This document shows positions 45,938-56,219 of a stretch of 64,000 bases of DNA, in pieces (the stretch's first letter is position 1; every line of letters begins with the position of its first letter). Made by a program: the position numbers and the translations under genes. Origin of the DNA: Aureivirga marina (GTDB taxonomy: Bacteria; Bacteroidota; Bacteroidia; Flavobacteriales; Flavobacteriaceae); the NCBI RefSeq assembly GCF_015767265.1, contig NZ_JADPIB010000002.1, positions 124,001-188,000 of the forward strand. The letters are read 5' to 3'. The notes below the pieces were generated by a model that saw only the letters and a list, made by a program, of their open reading frames with translations, was not told the origin of the DNA and made no database searches.

Positions 45938-46170
45938 GCACAGACAAAACTAAACTTGCAAGAGGAATAAAATACGAAGCTGGTGCATTACCATTAATTC
46001 TACTTGCTCCTTTCTTAATAAATATTGGCTTTAAAGCTATTAAAAGAAACGATAATTACTTATTTTTAATAGTAGGAATCATTGTAGCTATTATTGCTGT
46101 CGTTTTAGGAGTGATAGGTATACGAATTATTTTAAGTGCATTGTTTGACAAAAATGAAGAAAGTAAGTAA
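45934..46170 (+). CDS. DUF6095-type small membrane protein
   Basis: 78 residues with two hydrophobic segments (LPLILLAPFLINIGF and FLIVGIIVAIIAVVLGVIGIRI) separated by a short basic loop (KRNDN), matching a small flavobacterial family known as DUF6095. Its start overlaps the murQ stop by 4 bases (ATGA), and its end overlaps the next gene, so translational coupling is likely. Function unknown; position suggests a helper in an envelope-related operon. Confidence 0.85.
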   Translation: MSTDKTKLARGIKYEAGALPLILLAPFLINIGFKAIKRNDNYLFLIVGIIVAIIAVVLGVIGIRIILSALFDKNEESK

Positions 46171-47209
46171 TTTCAAAAAAATTTTTCAATGGGAATATTG
46201 GCCATCTTATATGTTTTATGTTCCTATAATCCCTTACGCAGTTTATTTAGCTTTAAAAAGTAGAAATTTTGTGTTTTTTTCTGCCACAAATCCAGCAATA
46301 AAGCATTCTGGAAATGGAGCAGAATCAAAATATAAAACGATACAATTAATTCCAGAAGAATTTCGTCCAAAAACAATTCTTGTAAAAAAGAAACATACGT
46401 TTAAAGAAACGCTTAAACAACTTGAAGAAGCTGGAATTAATTTTCCTTTAATCGCAAAACCAGATATTGGTTTTAGAGGATTATTGGTTAAAAAAATTGA
46501 TACACCAGAGGTTTTAAAAACATATTTAAAACAATATAAAATTCCAATTATCATTCAAGAATTTGTTGCACATCCAAATGAATGTGGAATATTTTATTAT
46601 CGAATTCCAGGAGAGAAAAAAGGTCAAATTTCTTCGATTACAATTAAAAAGTATTTGACTGTTTTAGGTAACGGAAAAAATACATTAGAAGAATTAATTG
46701 TAAATGATGAAAGAGCGCAATTTTATTTAGAATTAATGAGAGAAATTCATGGAGAAGATTTAAAAATCATTCCTAAAAAAGAAGAATCTGTTCTTTTAAA
46801 TGTCATTGGAAATCATGCAAAAGGAACACAATTTTTCGATGGAAATCATTTAATTGATGAAAAATTAATTGCTAGTTTCGATAGTTTAAATGAGCAAATA
46901 AATGGTTGGTATTATGGACGTTTAGATATCAAATATGATAATTTTGAAGATTTAAAAAAAGGAAAAAACTTTAAAATCCTTGAAATTAATGGAATTATAG
47001 CAGAGCCAACACATATTTATGATGCTACAAATCAGAGTTATTTAAATTCTTTAAAAACCATCACAGAACATTGGAAAGTGATTCAGCAAATTGCTACCAA
47101 AAACCATGAAAATCATGGAATTCCTTATGCAAAAGCATCTAATTTTATAAAGGATATTAAAGAATTATTGGCTTATACAAAAAAAATAAAGGAGCTAACT
47201 AATTCTTAG
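46154..47209 (+). CDS. ATP-grasp enzyme, D-alanine-D-alanine ligase-like
   Basis: 351 residues from the ATG at 46154 (MKKVSNFKKIFQWEYWP), which overlaps the upstream gene by 17 bases; an ATG at 46136 gives six more residues and is less likely. ATP-grasp features: PLIAKPDIGFRGLLVKKI, the hinge IIQEFVAHPNECGIFYYRIP, and metal site FKILEINGIIAEPTHIYD. It is often named D-Ala-D-Ala ligase in Flavobacteriia, but it lacks the standard Ddl N-terminal block, so the real substrate is open. A carboxylate-amine ligation is likely. Confidence 0.82.
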   Translation: MKKVSNFKKIFQWEYWPSYMFYVPIIPYAVYLALKSRNFVFFSATNPAIKHSGNGAESKYKTIQLIPEEFRPKTILVKKKHTFKETLKQLEEAGINFPLIAKPDIGFRGLLVKKIDTPEVLKTYLKQYKIPIIIQEFVAHPNECGIFYYRIPGEKKGQISSITIKKYLTVLGNGKNTLEELIVNDERAQFYLELMREIHGEDLKIIPKKEESVLLNVIGNHAKGTQFFDGNHLIDEKLIASFDSLNEQINGWYYGRLDIKYDNFEDLKKGKNFKILEINGIIAEPTHIYDATNQSYLNSLKTITEHWKVIQQIATKNHENHGIPYAKASNFIKDIKELLAYTKKIKELTNS

Positions 47210-47705
47210 CTCCTACCATTTGTTTTTCTTTAGGTGTAGATGGATTAAATCCAAAATCTTCATCAGGTAATTCAATATTAAGCTGTGAAATAATGTATCC
47301 AATACTTGCATAATGGTGTATTGCATGGCTATGTGCTTGAATTAATGCACTTGCTAATGTATAATTTACACTCACTTCTCCTAATCCTAAATCATCTGAT
47401 ACTGTAATTATTTTATTGAAATCTGAATCGGCTAATTCAAGAAGTCTTTCTTTAGTTTTCTCAAAATATGCAATCCCTTCTGAAGTCTTTGTTTCAGCTA
47501 ATGGGTTTCTTTTTCTCGCTACTAAATTTACTCTCTCCTCCGGCAAACCATCAAAAATACAATCAAATACATCTAAAATATGTCGCATGTGACCTCCTAT
47601 ACTAGAATAATAAGGAGCAACAGATTTATCGCTGTATTGTTCATCAGTGATTGATTCCAATAATTTGATACCTCGATCCAAATTTTTTTCAATAGCTTTT
47701 ATCAT
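47199..47705 (-). CDS. DinB-family protein
   Basis: 168 residues forming a four-helix bundle of the DinB/YfiT type. The potential metal triad is visible in GGHMRHILDVFD and HSHAIHHYASIGYI. It ends with an 11-base overlap against the convergent ATP-grasp gene. DinB-like proteins are often thiol-dependent transferases or simply metal binders; the substrate is unknown. Monocistronic and intracellular, with no signal sequence. Confidence 0.87.
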   Translation of the reverse strand: MIKAIEKNLDRGIKLLESITDEQYSDKSVAPYYSSIGGHMRHILDVFDCIFDGLPEERVNLVARKRNPLAETKTSEGIAYFEKTKERLLELADSDFNKIITVSDDLGLGEVSVNYTLASALIQAHSHAIHHYASIGYIISQLNIELPDEDFGFNPSTPKEKQMVGAKN

Positions 47706-47889
47706 CTTAAAAATTAATTTGTTATTACCCTGTCTGACGTAAATATATGAATAATATTACGCCATTCTTTTATTTTATTAATAAATATCCATTTTTTTTC
47801 CTTGACGCATTCCAAATTATTTCGGCACGTTGTTTGAATACATCAAAAATATAGTTAAAAAATAATTATTAATTTAAACTAAAAGAATT

Positions 47890-48498
47890 ATGAAAACAAG
47901 AATACTTATCATTATCGGTTTAGTTTTCAGTAGTTTTCAAATGATGGGATTTGAAAATGCTGAACAATATAGGAAAGTAAGAGCATTTGAAGAACCAATT
48001 TATTTTGTAGAAAACAATATTGAATTCTATGTTTTCTCAAATGGAGATTTTGACTTTAATGCTTTACCAGAATCAGAATGTTATTATAAAAATGGTGTAA
48101 AATATGAAGTAATTCATGATGCTTATTCGATACCAATTCGCAAAGATTATTATGGACGAATTACTTCTATTGGAAATGTACCTATCAAATATTTAAGAAA
48201 TGGAAAAGTTTCTAGAATTGGAGAGGTTCGAATTAGATATCAAAACCATAATATTTGTCAAATTGGTCATTTAACAATTTCTGTAAATCCTTTCGGACAT
48301 TACCATTACAAAGGATATGTAAATAGACCTCATCATCATTATTATAAAAAACATTACAAACATCACCATAAGCCTAAAAAGCATAAAAAATATTATCATA
48401 AATCTAAAAAATACGATAAACATAAAAAACACTACTATAAAAAAGAACAAAAAGATAAAAGTAGAAGAAGTCCAAACTATTCTAATTATCGAGTGTAA
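47890..48498 (+). CDS. Exported protein with His/Lys/Tyr-rich C-terminal tail
   Basis: 202 residues. An N-terminal signal-like segment (ILIIIGLVFSSFQMMGF) is followed by a compact beta-rich domain (~25-140) in which YYGRITSIGNVPIKY, GKVSRIGEVRIRY and ICQIGHLTISV form three repeats of a short strand-turn pattern. The final ~60 residues are composed almost only of His, Lys and Tyr (for example HHHKPKKHKKYYHKS). Such tails bind metal ions or anionic polymers. I do not recognise the family. It is monocistronic with its own terminator shared with pyrG. Confidence 0.8.
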   Translation: MKTRILIIIGLVFSSFQMMGFENAEQYRKVRAFEEPIYFVENNIEFYVFSNGDFDFNALPESECYYKNGVKYEVIHDAYSIPIRKDYYGRITSIGNVPIKYLRNGKVSRIGEVRIRYQNHNICQIGHLTISVNPFGHYHYKGYVNRPHHHYYKKHYKHHHKPKKHKKYYHKSKKYDKHKKHYYKKEQKDKSRRSPNYSNYRV

Positions 48499-48507
48499 AA
48501 ACAAAAA

Positions 48508-48534
48508 GCCTTATGAATTTCATAAGGCCTTTTT
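48508..48534. terminator. Terminator between His-rich gene and pyrG
   Basis: GCCTTATG / CATAAGGC stem, 5-base loop, T tail; usable on both strands between convergent genes. Confidence 0.85.
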
Positions 48535-48552
48535 ATATCAAAAATTTTAATT

Positions 48553-50215
<1,663 letters not shown>

Positions 50216-50348
50216 CAATTATTCTTAACTATTTGAATTTATTGTTTTTACAAAAATATATAATAATTTACTAATTAACTGAATTGCAACATTTTACAAT
50301 TAATTTTTATCGTAATATTAAGATATCAACCTAAAGATTTAACATTCT

Positions 50349-51575
50349 ATGAAAATTAAATGTAACCCTATCGTTTTATTCTTTTTTTTGAATATCTTCT
50401 TTTCTTGTACAAATGACGAAATTGATACAAACCTAATCGATCCCGTTCGTCCTTATCCTGCAATTGATATTACAGGAATTAATGAACCAACCGAAATTCA
50501 AACACTTGCAACTATTTCACAATGGATGGCTCGACCTCAAGATATAACGGATGCTCATTTGTATTATGAAAACAAAAAACTAGACATCCAAGGAAACTGG
50601 AAAATGGTTTGGTATGCTAATGAACTGAAATCGGAAAAAGAAATTGGAGCAATTATTTCTAAACATAAAATCAATCGAAATACATTTAATATTTCACCTT
50701 CTTCTAAGAAAATTGCAAATTCAATAAATGAATTGCTTTCTATTTCTACATGGAACGATTTTTCTCTTCCTAATAATCATAAAAATGCACTTGAAAATAT
50801 TCTTTCTTTAGAAGCTGTAAATTATCTTTCTGCAAAAAAAGAAACCATTATTGATGTTTTAGCAAATTATATTAAAAAAGATCCAAGTTTACATCTCCCT
50901 ATAAAAATTTATGTTTCTGGAATTAGCAATTCAGGTAATCTGAGTTTATATTTATCTACAGCAATTTATCAAGAATTAAATACACAACTTCAAGATGTAA
51001 AATTACTCCCTAATGATGTTCGAATTGAATGTTTCACTTATAATCCAATTAATTTTACTTCTTCTAATTTTGTAAATTATTTTAATAGTTTACCTGAAAA
51101 ACAAGGGAATCAACAAGAATTTATCACAATTGATTTTACTAATTTCTCTAATAATTCAGATGTTTTAAGTAATTTTTCTCTTTCGGAAAATTTTATTTCT
51201 TCTTTTTCCTATCCAATGTCTAACAATCTACAAAATCAAATTCAAAATGAATTTCAGAGTATAGCTTTAAATTCTGAAATCACAGGAATTTTTAATAATA
51301 TTCGAGGAAATCATCAGGTTATTTCTGAAAATAAATTGAATAAAAATAGTTACCACGTTCCTACAACTATTTCTACTTTAGAAGAATTTAAATCTTATCT
51401 TCTTTGGAAACACGATACCAAGAATATTTTAATTACAAACAATGGAATTTGCATTCCTGTAAATCCACGAAAACATATAGATTGTCCAAATCCTGAAGAT
51501 ATTTTTGTTCCTCTGAAAAATCCAATTATTGATTCCTATTTGCAGTTAATTTTTAATATGCAAACTGAAAATTAA
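50349..51575 (+). CDS. Lipase-fold lipoprotein, copy C (GISNSG elbow)
   Basis: 408 residues with lipobox FFSC (Cys20). It is a distant relative of the genes at 8235 and 9377: the order '..ISQWM..', 'GNWKMVWYAN', 'AIISKHK' matches the helix-strand region of copies A and B, and the nucleophile elbow region reads IYVSGISNSGNL with S193. The usual G-x-S-x-G is replaced by G-x-S-x-S-G, shifting the second Gly by one. The GNHQV and GICIPV segments mirror the C-terminal boxes. Whether it still hydrolyses esters is uncertain. It lies directly upstream of the rhomboid gene. Confidence 0.8.
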   Translation: MKIKCNPIVLFFFLNIFFSCTNDEIDTNLIDPVRPYPAIDITGINEPTEIQTLATISQWMARPQDITDAHLYYENKKLDIQGNWKMVWYANELKSEKEIGAIISKHKINRNTFNISPSSKKIANSINELLSISTWNDFSLPNNHKNALENILSLEAVNYLSAKKETIIDVLANYIKKDPSLHLPIKIYVSGISNSGNLSLYLSTAIYQELNTQLQDVKLLPNDVRIECFTYNPINFTSSNFVNYFNSLPEKQGNQQEFITIDFTNFSNNSDVLSNFSLSENFISSFSYPMSNNLQNQIQNEFQSIALNSEITGIFNNIRGNHQVISENKLNKNSYHVPTTISTLEEFKSYLLWKHDTKNILITNNGICIPVNPRKHIDCPNPEDIFVPLKNPIIDSYLQLIFNMQTEN

Positions 51576-51627
51576 TGAAAAAAATACATCAAATTTTAAT
51601 TCCTTATTTTTGTGGAAAATTAGCTTC

Positions 51628-52230
51628 ATGAGTATATATAAAGAATTAAAGTCAACAGCATTCACATCTTTAAAATTGGTTGCAATCATTTGGGTTGTAT
51701 ATATTTTAGATGTCATTTTATCAGGAATTTTCAATTATCCTTTAACACAGTTCGGAATTTACCCAAGATCTATCAGAGGTTTGATGGGAATTTTCGCCGC
51801 TCCATTTTTACATGGTGGATTGTATCACATTGTAAGTAATACATTACCTCTATTCTTTTTATTTACCATTTTTCTAACTATTTACAAGAAAAATGCAATA
51901 AAAATTATTCCGATTGCTATTATTTTTGTTGGTTTAATCACATGGATTATTGGTCGTAAAGCAATGCATATTGGCGCAAGTGGATTCATCTATTTCTTAG
52001 CAAGTTTTTTATTTTTTGCTGGAATTTTTGAGAAAAAAATGATTGCTATTCTAACTTCTATTTTAGTTTTCATTTTTTACGGAGGAATGTTTTGGGGAAT
52101 TTTCCCAAGTCATCCATATATTTCATGGGAAGGACATTTAGCAGGTTTTATAAGTGGAATTATTCTCGCTTTTATGTTTAAACCAAAAAATGAACTTCCT
52201 GACAATGAATATCATAACGTTAAATTTTAG
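51628..52230 (+). CDS. Rhomboid-family intramembrane serine protease
   Basis: 200 residues from the ATG at 51628; a TTG at 51610 overlaps the box TATTTTTG (51606-51613) and is a less likely start. Six membrane segments are predicted. The rhomboid signatures are HGGLYHIVSN (TM2 region), the catalytic serine in IGASGFIYF, and the catalytic histidine in WEGHLAGFISG. It cleaves transmembrane segments of substrate proteins at the inner membrane. It lies between two lipase-fold lipoprotein genes on the same strand; a functional link is possible but unproven. Confidence 0.93.
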   Translation: MSIYKELKSTAFTSLKLVAIIWVVYILDVILSGIFNYPLTQFGIYPRSIRGLMGIFAAPFLHGGLYHIVSNTLPLFFLFTIFLTIYKKNAIKIIPIAIIFVGLITWIIGRKAMHIGASGFIYFLASFLFFAGIFEKKMIAILTSILVFIFYGGMFWGIFPSHPYISWEGHLAGFISGIILAFMFKPKNELPDNEYHNVKF

Positions 52231-52342
52231 CCAAACTTAATTGTTTCTTGTTAAAGATTATATAATTAAAAAGCAAAAAAATTAAGCAATTTGTAACTTT
52301 AAGTAAAACCATTGCAATTTACTTTTTACAAAATGCTTAATT

Positions 52343-53626
52343 ATGAAACGTATTTTACTTTTATTTCTTGTTTTAATTTCAATTGGTAATTTTATTTCTT
52401 GTTCAGATGATGATAATGATTATGTTATTAAAACTGTAACTATTAAAGATTCCAGTGATCCAAATAATTTAGGAGAAGAACCAAAAGACACAACAATCAA
52501 TGAATTGTTGGAAATGGAAACGATTGGAACTATTGCAGAATGGATGATTCGTTCGCAAACTCGCGAAGATGCAAATGAATATTATCAAAATGAAATGCTA
52601 GACACCAAAGGAAATTGGGAAATGCTTTGGTATAACAATAAAGTTTATGAGCCTCTTTCCGTTGGAGGAATCATTTCCAAACATAAATATATTCCAAATA
52701 CATTTTCTTTTGCTTCTTCAGGAATTGTAATTAATTCTGAACAAGCAGATTTAATCATTGCTGATATTTTTAGTTATGGTGAATTAAATGGAAAAAATAT
52801 TGCGAAAGGTGCTGAAACTGCTTTTAATAACATTAAAAGTTTAACGGATAAAGGATATCAATCAGAAACGGAAGTTGATTTTGTCACCTTTTTTGTAGAT
52901 TATATCAAAGAAAATCCAGAAAAAAATCTTCCAATAACAATTTATCTTCCAGGTGTAAGTCAAGCTGGTTCGATGGCACTTTTAACAAGTGCAGATTTAT
53001 ATGAAGAATTTAAAACACAACTTTCTGGAATTGATTTAAAAGCAAATGATATCATTTTAAAAGTATATGCTTTTAATTCGCCAAATTATATCACACAAGA
53101 ATTTGCAGATTATTATAATTCTCTTCCAAGGTTTAAAGATGGAAGTGATGAATCTATCAAAGTTTTCTTTGAAGAATATACAGTAGATTTGGATCAAGTT
53201 TCTGCAAAATTTGCAAATAATTTTCAAGCAAAAACTACAGATATTACTTATCCAATGACACAAGAATTAAGAGATTTATTGGATATCGCATATGAAGCAA
53301 TTTATGATTTAGAACAGCTAGAAAATGTTTCTTATGTTTCTATGCAAGATGCTATTAATGGAAATCATCATGTTTTAACAGGAAATTTCCAACCGAAATC
53401 GAATTTCAATGTTCCTGATACTTTAAAAACTTTTTCTGATTTTGAAGGATTTGTTACTTGGTATCATGATCACGCAAATATAATCATTCAAACTGGTGGA
53501 AAATGTTTACCAAGTGTTCCAACTGGAACGCCAATGTGTCCAGATGGAGATGGTCCAATAATTCCAGTTCATCGAGGTTTGGTAACAAATTATTTAGATC
53601 TTTTAGAAGAAAATTTACCAGAATAA
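52343..53626 (+). CDS. Lipase-fold lipoprotein, copy D (GVSQAG elbow)
   Basis: 427 residues with lipobox FISC (Cys20) followed by an acidic stretch (SDDDND), as is usual for surface lipoproteins in Bacteroidota. It shares with copy C the segments 'ETIGTIAEWMIRSQ', GNWEMLWYNNK and GGIISKHK, and the elbow region ITIYLPGVSQAGSM with S206, again G-x-S-x-x-G instead of G-x-S-x-G. A candidate acid is in VDLDQVSAKF and ITYPMTQELRDLL corresponds to the IPYPMTSKLKKEI region of copy A. Candidate His is in NGNHHVL. Hydrolase activity is plausible but unproven. Confidence 0.8.
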   Translation: MKRILLLFLVLISIGNFISCSDDDNDYVIKTVTIKDSSDPNNLGEEPKDTTINELLEMETIGTIAEWMIRSQTREDANEYYQNEMLDTKGNWEMLWYNNKVYEPLSVGGIISKHKYIPNTFSFASSGIVINSEQADLIIADIFSYGELNGKNIAKGAETAFNNIKSLTDKGYQSETEVDFVTFFVDYIKENPEKNLPITIYLPGVSQAGSMALLTSADLYEEFKTQLSGIDLKANDIILKVYAFNSPNYITQEFADYYNSLPRFKDGSDESIKVFFEEYTVDLDQVSAKFANNFQAKTTDITYPMTQELRDLLDIAYEAIYDLEQLENVSYVSMQDAINGNHHVLTGNFQPKSNFNVPDTLKTFSDFEGFVTWYHDHANIIIQTGGKCLPSVPTGTPMCPDGDGPIIPVHRGLVTNYLDLLEENLPE

Positions 53627-53656
53627 ACTGAAATTTACCTTGTAAACCCTGTTTTA

Positions 53657-53690
53657 AACCAATATAATTAAGTTTTATATTGGTTTTTTA
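53657..53690. terminator. Bidirectional terminator
   Basis: AACCAATATAA / ATATTGGTT stem and T-rich tail between the convergent copy D and aminotransferase genes. Confidence 0.75.
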
Positions 53691-54863
53691 TTTTTCTAAT
53701 TCTATAACTTTTTTTAAACGATAAAAAACTTTTTGAATTTTCTCTAAAGAAGTTCCAATATTCATTCGCATAAAATTCACGTAAGATTCTCCGTACCATT
53801 TCCCTGGAGTTAAACCAATTTTTGCTTTTCTAAAAATTGTTTCTTCTAAATCTTCTGGTTTTAATTCTAAATCTGAAAAATCAATCCAAATTTGATATGT
53901 TCCTTCTAGTTTAAAAACTTTAATTTCTGGACTTTCTTTCTCTAAAAAAGTGACAATCCATTGATAATTATTTTCAACATATTCTAACATTGCTTGCAAC
54001 CATTCTTCTCCTTTGCTAAAAGCCGCAATTGTTGCATACATACTTAAAGAATTCACATGATTTAAAAACAAAGATTCTGTAAATGTTTTAATTTTTTCAT
54101 GTAAATTTTCTTCTTCTACATAAATAAATCCATTTGAAATCCCTTGTAATCCAAAAGTTTTAGAAGGCGATCCAACCAAAGTAATATGTTTATTATTTGA
54201 AAAAGAAGCAAAACTTTTAAATTTCTCTTTGGTATAAATTATATCAGAATGAATCTCATCGCTTATCACAGTGATAGTATATTTTTCTGCCAAAGAATAT
54301 ATTTTTTCTACATCTTCTTTTTTCCAAACTCGACCAATCGGATTATGAGGATTACAAAACAAAAAATAACGAACATCTTCTCTTTTCATTTTTTGTTCTA
54401 AATCTTCAAAATCAATTTCATATTCATTTTTAACAATTTTAAGTGGATTTCTTAAAACATTTCTTTGATGAGATAAAATAATTTGCTCAAAAGGTGGATA
54501 AACTGGCGTTTGAATAAGAATAGATTCCTTTTCTTTAGTAAGAATTTTCACTAAAATGGAAATTGCAGTCAATAAATTATTGACTATAATAAAATTCTCT
54601 TGTTTTAAATCTATATCTTGTTTTTTCTTATACCATTGAGAAATTACATGAAAAACTTCTGAATGTACATCTTCATAAGCATAATTCTCTCTTGCAACAA
54701 TTTTAGATAATTCTTTTGTAATAGGTTTTGCAATTTTAAAATCCATATCTGCAATCCAAAAAGAATCTAAATCCGAAACTCCAAAGTGTTCTTTCAAAAT
54801 TTTCGGATTATTCTTTACAAAATAGGAATTCAGAATAGTATCAGAGATTTCAATCAAACTCAT
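53688..54863 (-). CDS. MalY/PatB-family PLP-dependent C-S lyase/aminotransferase
   Basis: 391 residues, fold type I. The N-terminal block DSFWIADMDFKIAKPI is typical of the MalY/PatB cystathionine beta-lyase-like group. The PLP site follows as CNPHNPIGRVWKKEDV, SDEIHSDIIY and the Schiff-base lysine in SPSKTFGLQG; the C-terminal FMRMNIGTSLEKI holds the substrate-carboxylate arginine. It likely cleaves cystathionine or cysteine conjugates in the cytoplasm; a purely transaminating role is also possible. It sits 12 bases downstream of the SDR gene and is probably co-transcribed with it. Confidence 0.92.
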   Translation of the reverse strand: MSLIEISDTILNSYFVKNNPKILKEHFGVSDLDSFWIADMDFKIAKPITKELSKIVARENYAYEDVHSEVFHVISQWYKKKQDIDLKQENFIIVNNLLTAISILVKILTKEKESILIQTPVYPPFEQIILSHQRNVLRNPLKIVKNEYEIDFEDLEQKMKREDVRYFLFCNPHNPIGRVWKKEDVEKIYSLAEKYTITVISDEIHSDIIYTKEKFKSFASFSNNKHITLVGSPSKTFGLQGISNGFIYVEEENLHEKIKTFTESLFLNHVNSLSMYATIAAFSKGEEWLQAMLEYVENNYQWIVTFLEKESPEIKVFKLEGTYQIWIDFSDLELKPEDLEETIFRKAKIGLTPGKWYGESYVNFMRMNIGTSLEKIQKVFYRLKKVIELEK

Positions 54864-54875
54864 ATAAAAGGAATA

Positions 54876-55751
54876 TTATTTCTTTTTAGCACGAATCATT
54901 TGTTCTAACATATCCCACATTTCTTCTGGAATTTGCTCTAAGAAATTAAATTCTCCTGCTCCTTGTAACCATTCTCCTCCATCAATTGTAATTACTTCTC
55001 CATTGATATACGCAGAAAAATCAGAAAGTAAATAAGCAACTAAATTTGCTAATTCTTGATGTTCTCCAACTCTTTTTAAAGGAATTTTATTTTTTAAATC
55101 AAATTTCTCTTTTAAATCTCCTGGAAGCAGACGATCCCAAGCTCCTTTTGTTGGAAATGGTCCTGGTGCAATTGCATTCATTCGGATTCCATATTTTGCC
55201 CATTCAACCGCTAAAGAACGAGTTAACGCTAAAACACCTGCTTTAGCACATGCAGAAGGAACAACATATGCAGAACCTGTCCAAGCATAAGTTGTCACAA
55301 TGTTTAAAAAAGTTCCTTGTTGCTTTTCTTTAATCCAATGTTTTCCTAAAGCAAGTGTACAATTTTTAGTTCCTTTTAAAACAATATCTAAAATTGTATC
55401 AAAAGCATTTGCAGAAAGTCTTTCTGTTGGAGAAATAAAATTTCCCGCTGCATTATTGATTAAAGCATCAATTTTTCCAAATTTTTCATTAGCGATTGTA
55501 ATCATTTTTTCTACTTGCTCATAATCCCTAACGTCACATGCTATTGGTTCTATTTTTTTATCTATTTCAGCTTCAATTTCTTCTGCTGTATTTTGTAGTT
55601 TTTCAAAATTTCTTGAAGTAATAATAACATTCGCTCCTAGCTTAGCTAAATATTTGGCCATAGATTTTCCTAAACCACTTCCACCGCCAGTAATTACAAT
55701 TGTTTGATTGAAAAAACTGTTCTCCTTAAACATTCCTTGTTTGTAGTTCAT
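54876..55751 (-). CDS. SDR-family 2,4-dienoyl-CoA reductase-like protein
   Basis: 291 residues, Rossmann fold with TGGGSGLGKS near residue 22 and NNAAGNF in the fourth strand. The classical Y-x-x-x-K motif is replaced by VVPSACAKAGVLALTRSLAVEW, as in 2,4-dienoyl-CoA/peroxisomal-type reductases, where Lys is kept and Tyr comes from elsewhere. It ends in YINGEVITIDGGEWLQGAG. The substrate is likely an enoyl or dienoyl thioester in fatty-acid breakdown. The start could also be the ATG six codons downstream. It precedes a MalY-like gene on the same strand. Confidence 0.9.
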   Translation of the reverse strand: MNYKQGMFKENSFFNQTIVITGGGSGLGKSMAKYLAKLGANVIITSRNFEKLQNTAEEIEAEIDKKIEPIACDVRDYEQVEKMITIANEKFGKIDALINNAAGNFISPTERLSANAFDTILDIVLKGTKNCTLALGKHWIKEKQQGTFLNIVTTYAWTGSAYVVPSACAKAGVLALTRSLAVEWAKYGIRMNAIAPGPFPTKGAWDRLLPGDLKEKFDLKNKIPLKRVGEHQELANLVAYLLSDFSAYINGEVITIDGGEWLQGAGEFNFLEQIPEEMWDMLEQMIRAKKK

Positions 55752-55830
55752 TTATCATTTTTTATCTAATGTATTAATTTTTTTGCAATTAGCTAGATGA
55801 AATATTTTTAAATTTTTTTGCAAATTCTGT

Positions 55831-55861
55831 TTGCGAACTATAAAAGTAATTGTATATTTGC
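55831..55861 (+). promoter_or_regulatory. rpmH promoter
   Basis: TTTG at 55831-55834, 19-base spacer, TATATTTG at 55854-55861. Near-perfect Bacteroidota consensus, about 80 bases before the rpmH start. Confidence 0.85.
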
Positions 55862-55942
55862 CCACGCTTTTATAAAAGGAATTCGCAAAAGTAATCTAAT
55901 AGATAAATAACAGAAAATACGATACTTTAAAAGATATTTACA

Positions 55943-56101
55943 ATGAAAAGGACTTATCAACCATCGAAAAGAAAAAGAAGAAATAAACACGGTTTTAGAG
56001 AAAGAATGGCTTCTGCTACTGGAAGAAAAGTTCTTGCTAGAAGACGTGCAAAGGGTAGAAAAAGAATTTCTGTTTCTTCAGCTCCAAGACCGAAGAAATA
56101 A
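55943..56101 (+). CDS. rpmH: 50S ribosomal protein L34
   Basis: 52 residues beginning [20 protein letters not shown] and ending APRPKK, the standard L34 sequence pattern with the RMAS(A)[15 protein letters not shown] core. It is one of the last proteins assembled into the 50S subunit. It has a strong promoter and its own terminator, and is followed by carB, an arrangement common in Flavobacteriia. Confidence 0.98.
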   Translation: MKRTYQPSKRKRRNKHGFRERMASATGRKVLARRRAKGRKRISVSSAPRPKK

Positions 56102-56124
56102 TGATTTATTTTTTATAATATATG

Positions 56125-56158
56125 AGGTGTTACTTTTTTTTAGTAACACCTTTTTTTA
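56125..56158 (+). terminator. rpmH terminator
   Basis: AGGTGTTACT / AGTAACACCT stem, short T-rich loop, T7 tail, about 60 bases before carB. Confidence 0.9.
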
Positions 56159-56219
56159 TATCTTTTTGAGTTCCAAACTATAAAATAAACAAAACAACAA
56201 CACAACAAAACTAAATATC

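Noticed and set aside
48271-48504. Minus-strand hydrophobic frame opposite the His/Lys-rich tail
   Set aside because: Antisense of AAA/CAT-rich codons gives Phe/Met/Val-rich nonsense; no start context and no terminator in that direction.
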